Shown here one piece after another: positions 33,218 through 44,249 of a stretch of 64,000 nt of DNA. The DNA comes from Gnetum montanum (Eukaryota; Streptophyta; Gnetopsida; Gnetales; Gnetaceae): NCBI GenBank assembly GCA_015680685.1, contig MNCI01007802.1, positions 607,530-671,529 on the forward strand. Direction: 5' to 3'. Made by a program: the position numbers and the translations under genes. The notes beneath the pieces were generated by a model. It saw only the letters and a program-made list of their open reading frames with translations, was not told where the DNA came from and made no database searches. Within the stretch, counting starts at the first letter, position 1. The number at the start of each line of letters is the position of its first letter.

Positions 33218-35640
33218 ACCTCATAGCCTCCAAAATGATCAAATCTTGACCTTAGGCACTAATGGCCAACACTGATAATCCTATGGACACTCATGCATAG
33301 CTAGATTGATCATAAAATGTTCAAAAATATTTCCTAACAATTTTCCACATTGAGCATGAAAGCCCCAATTTGAAAAAATGGGGGTAGCCCAAAAAATACC
33401 TAGTGACCCTTGAAATAACCAAATTTCGACAACATATGGTAGTAGTTGACATTGGCAATCTTAAGAGGCTACATGCATGACTGAAAGTGACAATAATGAT
33501 CAAAAATATTACCCATAAATTTTCCATGTTGTGCATGCAAGCCCTAGTGTAGAAAAAGTTGGGGAAATCCAAAAAAATGCCTAGTGACCCTTGCAACAAC
33601 AAAATTTTAACATCAAGTAGTAGCAGCCAACACCAGCAAACTTGGAAGCCAACATGCATGACCGAAAGTGACTAAAAATGATCAAAAAGAATTTCCTCCA
33701 ACTTTTCATGTTGAAAATGGAAGCCCCAATGTGAAAAGAAGAGGTGAAGCCCAAATATTTCTCATCAACCTTCAAAATAGCAAAATTTTAACACCAGGCA
33801 TTGACCATCATCACTAGCAACCTTAGGGACCTACATGCATGACCAACAATGATGCAAAAGTATGAAAATATATTTTCCCAAACTTTTCCATGCTAGGACT
33901 ACTATCCCCAGCATGGAAAAATATGGTAAAGCTTAAAAACCACTTGGAAAACTTATAAAATGACTAGTTTTAACTCCAAACCATAACCTTTGTCCTTGGT
34001 AGTCCCCAAGGTTGACATACATGGTTGATAAAAGTTAAAACTAGGATAGATTTGAGTTTTATGTTGCCTCCATGGTAGGGATTTTTCCCTCCATGCTGCT
34101 CAGCATGGAAATTAATGGAGAGACTCATTATGGATCCATAACTATGTTAGAATAACATTAACTAACCTTGCATGAGCTCTAGGACCCTACTAACATAATT
34201 TGGAGCTTTCAAACTTTAAGAAATTGATGTCAAAAAGTCAAAACTTGATTCCCCATAGTTCTCCATGCTAAGAATTCCATTTCTAGTGTGGAAAAAAATG
34301 GGGAATCTCAAAACACACTTATAAATATTCAAAATTACTAAAACTTAACACCAAGCCCTAGTCGTTGATCCCAATAGCCCTAAAGGGTAACATGCATAGT
34401 CGATTGAGGTCAGAATTGATCTAGATCTAAGTTGCATGGTTCTTCCACACTATAGATCCCTCTTTTCATGTTGAGTGTGGTATCACTAGCATGGAAACTC
34501 AAGGGGATACTTGTTTGGGGCTCCTAAATAATTCATAATGACATTAAATGACCTTTCATGCACCCTAGAACCCTGGCAGTAGCTGTTGAAGCCTTGAAAC
34601 TTTATAAAACTGATCCCATATGGTCAAAAACCATTTCCACTTGTTTTCCATGCTGATATCTCCATCCCCAGCATGGAAAAAAGGGAGAAGCTAGAAAAAC
34701 CACTTAGGCATGCTCAAAACTACTAAATTTTTACATGGATCCATAACCCTTGACCTTGGCAACTTTGGAAGGTAACATGCGAGGTTGATTATGACTTCAA
34801 TTAGCCTAGTTCTAGGATTATTTCTTTTTCCACAATAGAGTAACTTTTCCAACATAGAAAAAAATGGAAAAAGCTACTTTTCCACTTTTGGAGATAAGAT
34901 GGTACTCTCGAAAGCCAAAGATCTACATCAAAGAAGCCTAGGACCTCATAGCATCAAGATTTTTCTTGTTTGACCTTATTTCAATGTTCAAAATAATTTC
35001 CCCCTATTCTTCCACATTGGAGTAACTTCCCCAACGTGAAAATAGCAGGGAATACCTTAAGTACTCTTAAACAACCTTCAAACATGTCTGAAATTAACCA
35101 GAAACTTGTAGAATTGAAGTCTACATCCATAGGGGCTTAGAAACCTAGTCAAAGTACCTTCAAATCATTTAAAATTCATAAAAAAAGTGTCCCCATATAT
35201 TTCCATGCTTAGGATACTATTCCTAGCATGCAAAAATTGGGGGAAGCCATTTTAACATCTATTGACACTCAAAATGGCCTCAAATTGCCTTAGAATGAAG
35301 CCAAGATATGCACAAGTTCTAGATCTAGACTCTAGATGCTTGTTTGATCATATTTGATATCATTGTTTCTTTGATTTTGGTTCTCCATGCTAAACCCCCT
35401 CTTTTCCATGCTAGCCAGCATGTAAATAAGGGGTGAAGGCTTTAGAAATTTCTATTTAACCTTTACAAACCTCTGAAGTGATCAATTTTGAGGGATATGA
35501 CCCTACGCTACCTTGGGAAGGTCATCGAACCTTAATTTTGGACCTTTGAGCACCCCAAAACCTATCTTCCTTAGTATCCATACTAAGGGTCCCTATTCCC
35601 ACACTGAGCCTAATGTGAAAGCCTCAAAACACTTGATTTT

Positions 35641-36080
35641 TAGGTCTAAACACCCCAGAAATAGCCTTGATTGATGCCTAAACTCACCTAGTGGCCTTTT
35701 AGCCTTAAAACATGGCCCTTTAAGGCCTAAAACTAGTAGTACCTAATCCATTTTGGCCTATATTAACCAGATTTTATCATATATAACATATTTTTCTTGA
35801 TTTTTACCTTATTACATAATATTTTGGCTTGATTTTAGACTTATGTTGCCTTTATGACATGGTTGACCTTCTATAGTCTTTATACCACCATATATGTTCA
35901 TGTTTTGTCTTATGAAAGCTCTATTTTCCTTTTTTGACCTTTAAATGATATCAAATAGTGGGGTTTGACCTTCCATGACCACCGTTTGACACCATATGAT
36001 CATGGCCCACAAAGGCCTTCAATTAGCATCATGGCCTACAAAGGACTTAAACTCACAAAATTGTGGCTTTTATTGACCAT
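35641..36080 (+). repeat. hairpin modules of T2 ahead of RT
   Basis: Copies of the Tat-family module on the sense strand: GGCCCTTTAAGGCCTAAAAC near 35712, GGCCCACAAAGGCCTTCAAT near 36005 and GGCCTACAAAGGACTTAAAC near 36035, with weaker ones between. The arms are GGCC/GGCC, as in block A of T1. Confidence 0.65.
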
Positions 36081-36239
36081 TTGTAGCCTTACTTCTTATA
36101 CTTCCCCTTGCTTGAACTTTATGTGATATTCATTCAACACTATTACACTTTTTTGAGCTAATGTTATCTCATTGATGATCTTGGATGGCCTTGATTACAT
36201 TAGATTTGCATATGCTCTATGGAATTTTAACGTTATTTA

Positions 36240-36300
36240 TTCACTTTTACCTAGGTGTGACTTAATATGATTTTGTTTGACATGCAGGATCAAAGTATGA
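36240..36300 (+). other. candidate intron acceptor before T2 pol
   Basis: The sequence TTTTGTTTGACATGCAG|GATC near 36272-36293 has a pyrimidine-rich tract and CAG, about 250 bp before the first recognisable pol residues. Ogre-type Tat elements splice out the spacer between protease and RT, so this is a plausible acceptor, unproven. Confidence 0.3.
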
Positions 36301-36376
36301 GTACCTATAAGCAACTCAATTTACCTTTGTGTCTACATGGACCTCATGGTGATATTAAATGGTTTATCAATCCTAA

Positions 36377-36522
36377 TTGCCTAGATCTTGAGCTTTAGAG
36401 CCTTGTAGACCACATAGCCTTAATAAAGAAACCTCTAGAATGGCCTAAATTGCCTAGATCTTGAGCTTAAGAGCCCTGTAGACCACATAGCCTTAATAAA
36501 GAAACCTCTAGAATGGCCTAAA
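36377..36522 (+). repeat. 73-bp tandem duplication
   Basis: 36377-36449 and 36450-36522 are the same 73-bp sequence with about two differences (TTTAGAG/TTAAGAG and CCTTG/CCCTG). It is much better conserved than anything around it, so the duplication happened in place long after insertion. Confidence 0.9.
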
Positions 36523-36539
36523 AACCTAGTCAAGGCCCT

Positions 36540-38090
36540 TGACTTAGAAGTGAGAGACATAACCAAAGACGCTCTAGTTAAGATTCCTATCACAACATAT
36601 AGTGGTAAGGAGAAAACCCTTAAACTAAGTTGCTCACTAGAGCCTCAATGTGTCCAAGATATCACTAAAGTCTTATAGAACAACATTAAGTCATTTTTTC
36701 CTAGTCATACGAAGATATACCAAGCCTAGATCCATGTCTAGTTCAACACAACATCATACTAGACCCTAGCATTAGACCAGTTAAGCAAAAAGTGTGCAAT
36801 ATTAGACCTAATTTGGCCTTGGTAGTTCATGATGAAATCTCAAAGCTCTACCAGGTAGGTTTCATTATGATTTTTAACTACATAGAATGGGTATACAACA
36901 TAGTGGTAGTCCCAAAAAAAATTGGAGTATCCATATTTGCACTAATTTTCAAGACCTAAATAAAGAAACTATCAAAGATGACTTTCTTTTGCCTAGTATT
37001 GATCATCTTATTGATACTACAGCCAGACATGCCTTGTTGTTCTTTATGGATGGATTCTCAGGATATAACCAAATTAGGATCAGCCTAGAGGACCAACTCA
37101 GCATAACATTTTGATCCCATGGGATACTTTTTGTTATATCATGATGCCCTTTGACCTTAAGAATGCTAGAGCAACATACCATAGATCCATGGCCTATATC
37201 TTCAATGATTACATGTTAGGTTTTCTTAATGATTACCTAGATCACATAGTCATGAAGTCTAAGATAGCTGATGACCATGCTAATGGCCTAGATCTTGTGT
37301 TTAAAGGATGCCTCAAATACATGCTTAAGCTCAATCCTAAGAAGTGTGCCTTTAGTGTTAAGAATAGTAAGATTCTTGGCTTTGTAGTCTCTAAAGCATG
37401 GATATGCATAGATCTTGTTAAGGTTAAGGCCATGTCCAAATTAGTAGCACATACCAACCTTAAGGAGCATTGAGGATTACAAGGAAGACTACAGTTTATT
37501 CATAGGTTTATCACTAGGCTTAATGATAAGTTATAATCCATGTAATGCTCACTCAAGAAAGGAGTTCATTATGACTAGATGGCTCAATGCCAAGAGGCCT
37601 TTGAAAATCTTAAGCAAGAGTTGACACAGCTATTGATAGTCTATCCTCCACAATAGGGTAAATCATTTTACATTCATCTTGTCATCTTAGATACATCCAT
37701 TGCTTTTCTACTTTGTCAAAAACATGATGGTGGAGCAAAAATGCCTATATACTACCTTATTCATGCATTGGTTTTCCACGAGATCCAATACATTGAAGTG
37801 AATAAATATTTTCTAGCACTAGTCTTCTCTTTGAAGAAATTGAGGCACTACCTCTTTAAAAGCCAAGTCAACATAATTTACAAGGAAAACATACTTAGAG
37901 CCATAACCACCAACATCTATGAAAGTAGCTGCATAGCTTTATGGAAATCCATAACCATAAAGTTCAACCTCCATTACATCTCTCAATCCTCAACAAAAGG
38001 TCAAGTTATAGTTGTACAACTCACAGTTTCACCTATTGATGACCAAGCAACCATAGACCCTGAGTTTCCTAATAAACACATTAACTAAAT
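36540..38090 (+). pseudogene. T2 RT and RNase H, broken (Tat lineage)
   Basis: The pre-RT part lies at about 36600-36800. RT reads as NFQDLNKETIKDDFLLPSID and LLFFMDGFSGYNQIRI (36887-37114), then DTFCYIMMPFDLKNARATYH, NDYLDHIVMKSK and LNPKKCAFSVKNSKILGFVVS (37111-37473). The catalytic YxDD is YLDH, so the enzyme is dead even apart from the frameshifts. RNase H at 37741-38088 (YYLIHALVF, VNKYFLALVFSLKKLRHYLF, ENILRAITTNIYES) is close to the T1 domain at 15196-15610. It belongs to the same family as T1 but lies on the opposite strand, with its gag and LTRs missing. Confidence 0.85.
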
Positions 38091-38097
38091 TAGCTAG

Positions 38098-38700
38098 GTG
38101 CCCAAGGGTTATCAGGAATTCATGAACTTTGATGGATCTTCAACTACTCATGGGGCTAGTGCTACTTCCATTGTAACATTCTCATCTAGTGAGATCCAAC
38201 CCTTTGCCTATTGCTTTGGGTTTCCATGTACCAACAACATAGTAGAATATGAGGGTTTGATCAAAGGAATAATGGTAGGTCGTGACCTAGGAATTTGATG
38301 CCCAACCATCAAGGGTGATTCACAACTCCTAGTTAACCAAGTAACCAAAGTCTTTGCATGCAAAGATAAGCACTTACAACCTTACTGTGACCTAGGAAAG
38401 AAATAATTACAAAAATTCATAGATGTTGATGTCCAAAAAATACCTAGAAATGAAAACTTCATAGTCTATGCAATTGCAACATTTTCCCTTAGTGTGATGT
38501 TGGATGTATTTAGCAAGTTACCCACCTTAACCATAGACTATGCTACTCCCATTACACAGAACACTAATGATACCTTTGTGGTAATCATTCATACTGCTCC
38601 TTCCAAGAAGTGGTATGATGATATCAAATTTTTCCTTATGCATGGTGAATCCTCACAAGGCCTGACTACTGCTCAAAAGGATATCATATGCAAGTGATTG
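38098..38700 (+). pseudogene. T2 archaeal-type RNase H, broken
   Basis: FDGSSTTHGASATSIVTF, NNIVEYEGLIKGI and, after a stop, GDSQLLVNQVTKVF and IPRNENF. These are the three acidic sites of the second RNase H. The domain is followed by the linker to integrase (38494-38697). It confirms Tat-lineage membership of T2. Confidence 0.8.
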
Positions 38701-39560
38701 AAGTAGTATGTCATTGTAGGTGATAACACATTATGTTAATGATCCTATGTTGTCATAGTCCTAAAGTGCTTAGGTAAAATTGAAGCCAAAATAGTCCTAG
38801 AGGAGGTTTACAAGGGTGTTTATAGAGGACATATAAAACCCAGAGCCATGGCCACTAAGATTAGATGGTTAGGCTATTATTGATCCCATATGGAAAATGA
38901 CTGCTTGCAAAAGGTTAAGCAATGTGACACATTCCAATGATATAGTAACCTAATACATGTATCACCAATTGAGTTACATACAACTTAGATAACATGGTCA
39001 TTTCAATGATGGGGGTTGAACATCATTGGACCTATAACACCTAAGTCTTTCATAGAACATAGCTTTATCATCATCAAAATTGAATAATTTACTAACTAGA
39101 TTGATCCTATTTCCCTAAGGAAGACCACATCTGAAGAAGTTTGCAAATTTATCATAGATAACATTGTAGCTCATTTTGACATACCCATGACCATAGTTAC
39201 AAACAATGGACCTTAATTTAGTAGCCAAGAAAACAAGGATTTTTGTCACAACCTAGGCATTAAACATTCTTTCTCATCACCTTACTACCCTCAAGCCAAT
39301 GGACAAGCAGAAGAAAGCAACAAGGTCATCATCAACTTGCTCAAGAAGATGCTCAACAATAGCAAGCAGAAGTGGCATGATTGGCTTGTCCATGTACTAT
39401 GGGCATATAGAACAATGTATTGCATGGAAACTGGCATGACCCCTTATAGCCTTAATTATGATTCTAAAGCTATTTTACCTCTTGAATTGTAGGTGCTACC
39501 ACTTTCATTAGTCTTGATTGACTTCATCAATGACACGAAAAACAAGGAGTTTATACTTCC
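38701..39560 (+). pseudogene. T2 integrase, broken and 3'-truncated
   Basis: The zinc-binding stretch has YKGVYRGHIKPRAMATKIRW and then QCDTF. The core contains WGLNIIGPITPKSF, TNNGPXFSS (Asp to Asn) and YYPQANGQAEESNKVII. It ends at LPLEL and IDFINDTKN near 39545. Beyond about 39600 the sequence changes to copia-type, so the C-terminus, 3' UTR and LTR of T2 are gone. Confidence 0.8.
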
Positions 39561-39739
39561 ATGTTTTGCATCTCATAAGGCCCTAGTTGATCTATTAGAT
39601 TAGCTAGGGCATCTCAAATCCCTTTTTTTTTTATCATGAAAGCCCTAGGAATTCATGGTTGGGGAACTTCTTACACCAAGGATCCTTGGTTTTCTTCCAA
39701 AAATCAAGGTTTTTGGTTGTAACAATATACCAAGCCACC

Positions 39740-40860
39740 AATGTTCAATGGAATTAACTTCATGTACTAGAAGGCTTGAATGCAAGGATTCCTTAAATCC
39801 ATGAAGTTCAAAGTTTGAGAATCCATCCTAGAGGTATATGTGTCATTCATTGATAGCACTAAAAGCACTATAAATCCAAGAAGCAAGTAGACTCATGATG
39901 AAAAAAATAAGTTTATGTTTGATGCTAAAGCTAAAAATTATCTTTATTATGCTTTAAGTAAATATAAGTTTACTAGAGTAGCTAGGTGCAAAACTACAAA
40001 AGAGATTTGGAAGGTTCTAGAAGCTACTTATGAAGGTACATCTATTGTCAAATAATTCAAGCTTCTAGTTTTAAATAGTAAATATGATAAACTAAGAATG
40101 AAAGAAGGAGAGGAGATCAAAGATTACTTTTCTAGAGCTAATGAATTAGTTGTATCTATCAGAGTCATAGAAAAGGATTTACTTGAAAGTAATGTTATTA
40201 TCAAAATGATTAGGACATTGTAGCCTAAATTTAGATCTAAAGTAACAACCATGGAAGAGATTAGGAATTTCTCAATCATAAAGCTTGAAGAGCTATAAAG
40301 TGCACTTATAGCTAATGAGATGAATCTCATAAGTGAAGTTGCAATCAAAGAAAAACCTTTTGCTCTCAAAAGCTCATCAAAGGAGAAGGAGTCTTCTAAG
40401 CATGAGGAAAATAGTGAAGATGAATTGGTTCTCTTATTAAGAAGTTTTTAAAGACTACTATGATGAAAAGAAAAGAGCTTTAACCAAACTAGCATCAAAG
40501 GTAAAGAAAGAGGTAAAAAATTTTAAAATTCTAATCTTGATGCATCTTTTGAAGAATGTTTGGTTTATGGTGGTAGAAGACATGTGGCCTCCAAATGTCC
40601 AAGTATTAGCAAGTTACAAAAGAAGGATTCATCTAAAGCTAAAAGGAAAGGGAAGAATTTCTAATCAAGGAAGGATGAGAAACATAGTGAGGAGGAACCA
40701 AATGATACTACTCCAGATTCACATCTTCTCTACATGGCTCTTGCACAGGAAAATTTCATCAAAGATTTTGAAGAACCTAAAAGCAATACCAAGGATAGGT
40801 ATAGAATGATGTGTGAGGAAATTATTTCTTTTTAGAAGTTATTCTTAAACATGAGAAGAA
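39740..40860 (+). pseudogene. C1 gag (copia, UBN2-type), broken
   Basis: Translation in shifting frames gives PPMFNGINFMY, KKNKFMFDAKAKNYLYYALSK-like and YKFTRVARCKTTKEIWKVLE, then SKYDKLRMKEGEEIKDYFSR and IRTL-PKFRSKVTTME. This is the classical order of the copia gag (UBN2/Retrotran_gag_2) domain. Near 40530-40580 ECLVYGGRRHVASKC is a zinc knuckle with its second Cys replaced by Tyr. Stops and frameshifts are frequent. Serine/glutamate-rich stretches separate capsid from the knuckle, as in relatives. Confidence 0.75.
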
Positions 40861-43049
40861 CTATAGATAATAAAGAAGATGAAATTTCTAAACTTTATAC
40901 TATATGCTCCTCTTTAAAAAAAAGTCTTAGATGTAAAGGCTATGGTTCAATTACTAACCCAATTTTATGAGCAAAATTGTAGTGATCCTTCAGGTGTAAG
41001 ACCTTGTAAATAAATAGAAATGCCACAAGTTTTGCATAATGAAGAAGATATGGATGAGACATCTCAAGATTATAGTGGTATGATATCATCTAAATGGAGG
41101 AAAAAACCCAAGTGTGAATATGCAATTCAAATTAGAGATACTATATATTTTTGTTATGAAATGTATGGGCATGCATAATCCTATTGTGAATTACCTTTAA
41201 AAAATAATAACATGGCTACATGTTCTTGTCAAGAGAAGTCTATAAAGTATGACTTGCAAGATACAAAAGCTTGAAGGCCTAAATAACAAAAAGTAGAAAT
41301 CACTACAAAAGATACTGAAGGATCAGAACATATGACTAGTGAAAAAGATTAGTCCTTTCACTTCAAAGAACATAACTCTAAGAAATAGAAACCTAAAATT
41401 AGAAAAAGATTCAAATAGAAACATTAATAAGAAAAATGGTAACGATCAATTGCATGCAAAGGAGGTACTCAATGATGGAGAATTTCATCCTAAACTATAA
41501 TAATCATATTAATATTTAGAAGCAAGGTAAGTAATAGTAAGTATGATTGAAATGCCTATTCTTGGGCTTGCTAAATTTAGTTTTGATTTGATTTTATTGT
41601 CTATTCCTTGACTTGATGAATTTAGTTTTGATTAGTTTATTTCTATAAAGACTAGTTTTAATTAGTTTATTGATTGGATGCATTTCATTGGAAATATTAA
41701 TGAATCCTCACTTCATCTTACAAGATGTTGAGATATAGATAAAACAAAACTATCATCAAAGCTCAAAAGGATATTGAGTTGACCTTTCTTAATAAATAGT
41801 CAAAAAATTGGTATAATACTTTGTTTTATGATAATATCCATGTTGAAAATATTTGATTTTTGGAATCTATCTATTGAAGGATACTATTGATGAAAGACCT
41901 TGATTTTCCAAAGAAATCCACACTTAATCTTGGTATTATATTACATATTTATTGACATGATGTACAATTTGATGGGATTCAAACATGTATCTCTACAAAG
42001 ACAAGATGATCCAAGAAAGAATATTCTAGCAACATATGCATTATAAAAGTTGGGAGAAACCTAGCACATGTGCAACGAATGTTTTTTCTTTTTCTACAGC
42101 CATCATTTTTTCCCACCTATGTAGAGGAAGTTTTCTAAGACTCTCACAAACATTTAGGCATCAACAATCTCCACTTAATTATTCATAACAAAATAAGAAA
42201 GTAGAGTCTTACAAGCTAACTCAATTGTGTTGGATTCTAGTAAAGACTCAAACATCTTAGTTTTTTTGAGAAATGCTCTTTGATGCTAAGCTTTAGATAT
42301 ATATATACCTACCTGATAAGGAATCTTGTTGAGATATTGGGCATGCTAGGTAATGGAGCTATTCCTTCTTAATTTTGGATCCTTTTGAGACTTCAATTCA
42401 AGCATATCTTAAGGTTTTTCTCCTAATATTTTCAAGATGTATGGAAACTTGTTTTCTCCTTGCAATGGAAATAACTTGTTCTCTCTTTTTTGATGTCCAA
42501 AAGGAGAAAGAGAGTTTTATATGATTTTATGGTGTAATCTAATTTTTTGGTGATAGATCATTTATGAATATAATGATTATTATTCATCTATGAAAAATCC
42601 TGATTTACTGATTTAGTAGATCTTACTTAGAATATAGTGGCTATCATTCATGATATATTCTTGGTCACATATTTTTGTTTATCATGACATGGTAATTGAT
42701 TGTTTTAGAGATAGGATAGTTATTTTTTAGTACTTAGTCTTTGAAGTTTAGCCTTTGGTTTTGTAAGGAAACATTCTTGAACAATAGTTGAAAGGCTTTG
42801 ATTATTTTTATGTGCTTGTGGATTATATGTGCTTTTTTGGATAGGATTGGGAAATTTTTAATGTAACCATTTCTTGTGTTTTTCCTTGTGATCATGGTTA
42901 ATGGATATGTGTCCATTAACTATTTTTATCTCATTTTCCTTATTTTCTATCATTGGATTATATATATATATATATACAAATATTTATGCCTTTATTTGCT
43001 TATCATATGATGTTATGTTATTATGCTAACCCATTTTCTCAAGTTTTTG
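40861..43049 (+). other. C1 region downstream of gag, no pol
   Basis: 41030-41270 may hold a second degenerate Cys/His stretch (FCYEMYGHA...YCEL). From about 41500 the sequence is AT-rich without recognisable coding. A purine tract resembling a second polypurine tract occurs near 42487 (GATGTCCAAAAGGAGAAAG). No RT or integrase motif is found in any frame. Confidence 0.45.
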
Positions 43050-43071
43050 ACATTACCAAAAAGGAGAAGAT
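43050..43071 (+). promoter_or_regulatory. C1 polypurine tract
   Basis: CATTACCAAAAAGGAGAAGA directly before the LTR start; copia elements characteristically have an AAAAAGG-GGAGA tract in this place. Confidence 0.7.
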
Positions 43072-44156
43072 TGTTTACCTTTTCGTATGTCAAAATTTTG
43101 AAAAATGGAGAATGTGGAAGATATGTTTCTAAAATATTGTAGGACATGGAAAAGACAAGAGCTTAACAAGAGCATGATAAGATCAAGACATAGAGCATGC
43201 TGAGACCAAGATGAAAGCTGAGTTTTCAATCTAAAGTGATGAAGTTTCAACCAAAATTGTAAGAGTTTAGAGAAGTCACAATGATGCATGATGTTTAGAA
43301 GTCAATAGAATATGTTCCAGCAACTATCAAGATATTCCAAAGGAACAACAAATATCCTTGTTGAAAATTTAAGATCTCAAGTGATACATTCTAGAAAAAT
43401 AGTAGATGTCCCAAGCATAGTTGATATGTCCTAACAAAAGTAAGACATTCCACCTGGAAGCATCAAAAAGCCAGTGAGACATCCCAAGCTCAAATGAGAT
43501 GTCCTAACTAGCTATTTTGTAGTTATTGTATGAACTCTAATGGTCATTTGACAAGGAAAAAGGCTATAAAATAAATCATATCTTTATGAAAATGACAAGC
43601 ACCATTCATACAAATATTCCCTTCATTGTACACATCTTGTGAATTGATTTGTTCCTCAATTCTCTATCTATTGTAATTTTGGTATTGTAATTGTTGAAAG
43701 CTTCAAAGGAAGGAATGTGTAACTTAAGTATACTCTCTTATTGATCTTTATTTTTTCCTTTTGTAAATCATATTGATTTGATGTACTTCTTGTAGGAAGG
43801 AATTCCTTAAGCTTGTTAAGACCTTGAAGTGTTGGAAGTAGTTCATAAGAGAAAACGTCCCATGTAGAGCTCAAGTTTTTTAAAAGGTTGTAGAATTTTT
43901 TGAAACCACATTGTGAGCTTGTTGGAACCTTGAGAAGTTGCATGTGTTTCTATGTGAAAACATCCCTTGCAAAGCTCAAACTTTGTAATGAATATGGTGT
44001 TCTTGAAATCACATTTTTAAAGAAACAAAGTTTGGAGATGTGCAATGATTCTATCCTTTGAGTGTGGAAGTACCCAAGTTGGGGAACTAGGTACATTTGA
44101 ATGTAGTTTGTATTTTAATTGGTGGAAGTTATTCAACCCCACATTCTAAGTTATCA
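43072..44156 (+). mobile_element. C1 3' LTR
   Basis: About 1085 bp, from TGTTTACC after the polypurine tract to TTCTAAGTTATCA at 44156. The GGAAGTTATTCAACCCCACA stretch shortly before the end resembles the R/U5 end of many plant copia LTRs. A TATAAAATA at 43565 is a candidate promoter. The partner LTR was not found. Confidence 0.6.
43565..43571 (+). promoter_or_regulatory. TATA box of C1 LTR
   Basis: GGCTATAAAATAAATC in the middle of the LTR, the usual place for U3/R of a copia element. Confidence 0.4.
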
Positions 44157-44249
44157 ATCCTAATTTTAGACCTCCTCTAGTAGGTTCATCATCTTCATTG
44201 TGCCTAAGACCTCCTAACTTCAATATGGGTACCTTGTATATATTATTGC

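Larger units (their letters stand above)
32360..35640 (+). repeat. tandem array of about 17 diverged ~185-bp repeats
   Basis: A hairpin-forming core recurs at a steady step: near 32380, 32725, 32925, 33115, 33340, 33520, 33700, 33885, 34070, 34255, 34440, 34640, 34825, 35000, 35195, 35380 and 35570. Most intervals are 175-200 bp. The best cores read TTCCATGCT...AGCATGGAA around a 15-base loop with CCCC (33885, 34640). After the core comes AAA-GGGGGAAGC and later AACATGCATG. Open frames inside it are chance. The array precedes a module block and the T2 RT, so it occupies the protease-RT spacer of T2. Confidence 0.85.
39600..44156 (+). mobile_element. C1: Ty1/copia remnant (gag, 3' region and 3' LTR; no pol)
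   Basis: A copia-type gag (39740 on) is followed by about 2 kb without pol and a typical copia polypurine tract plus LTR (43050-44156). No 5' LTR is seen and the left end cuts T2. Protease, integrase and RT are absent, so a large internal deletion or a non-autonomous form is likely. Confidence 0.65.

Noticed and set aside
32360-35640. CRISPR-like array
   Set aside because: Repeat units vary throughout, with no constant repeat and unique spacer pattern; eukaryotic context.
42480-42510. second copia polypurine tract and LTR start near 42487
   Set aside because: The purine tract is similar, but no LTR-like sequence homologous to 43072-44156 follows it.
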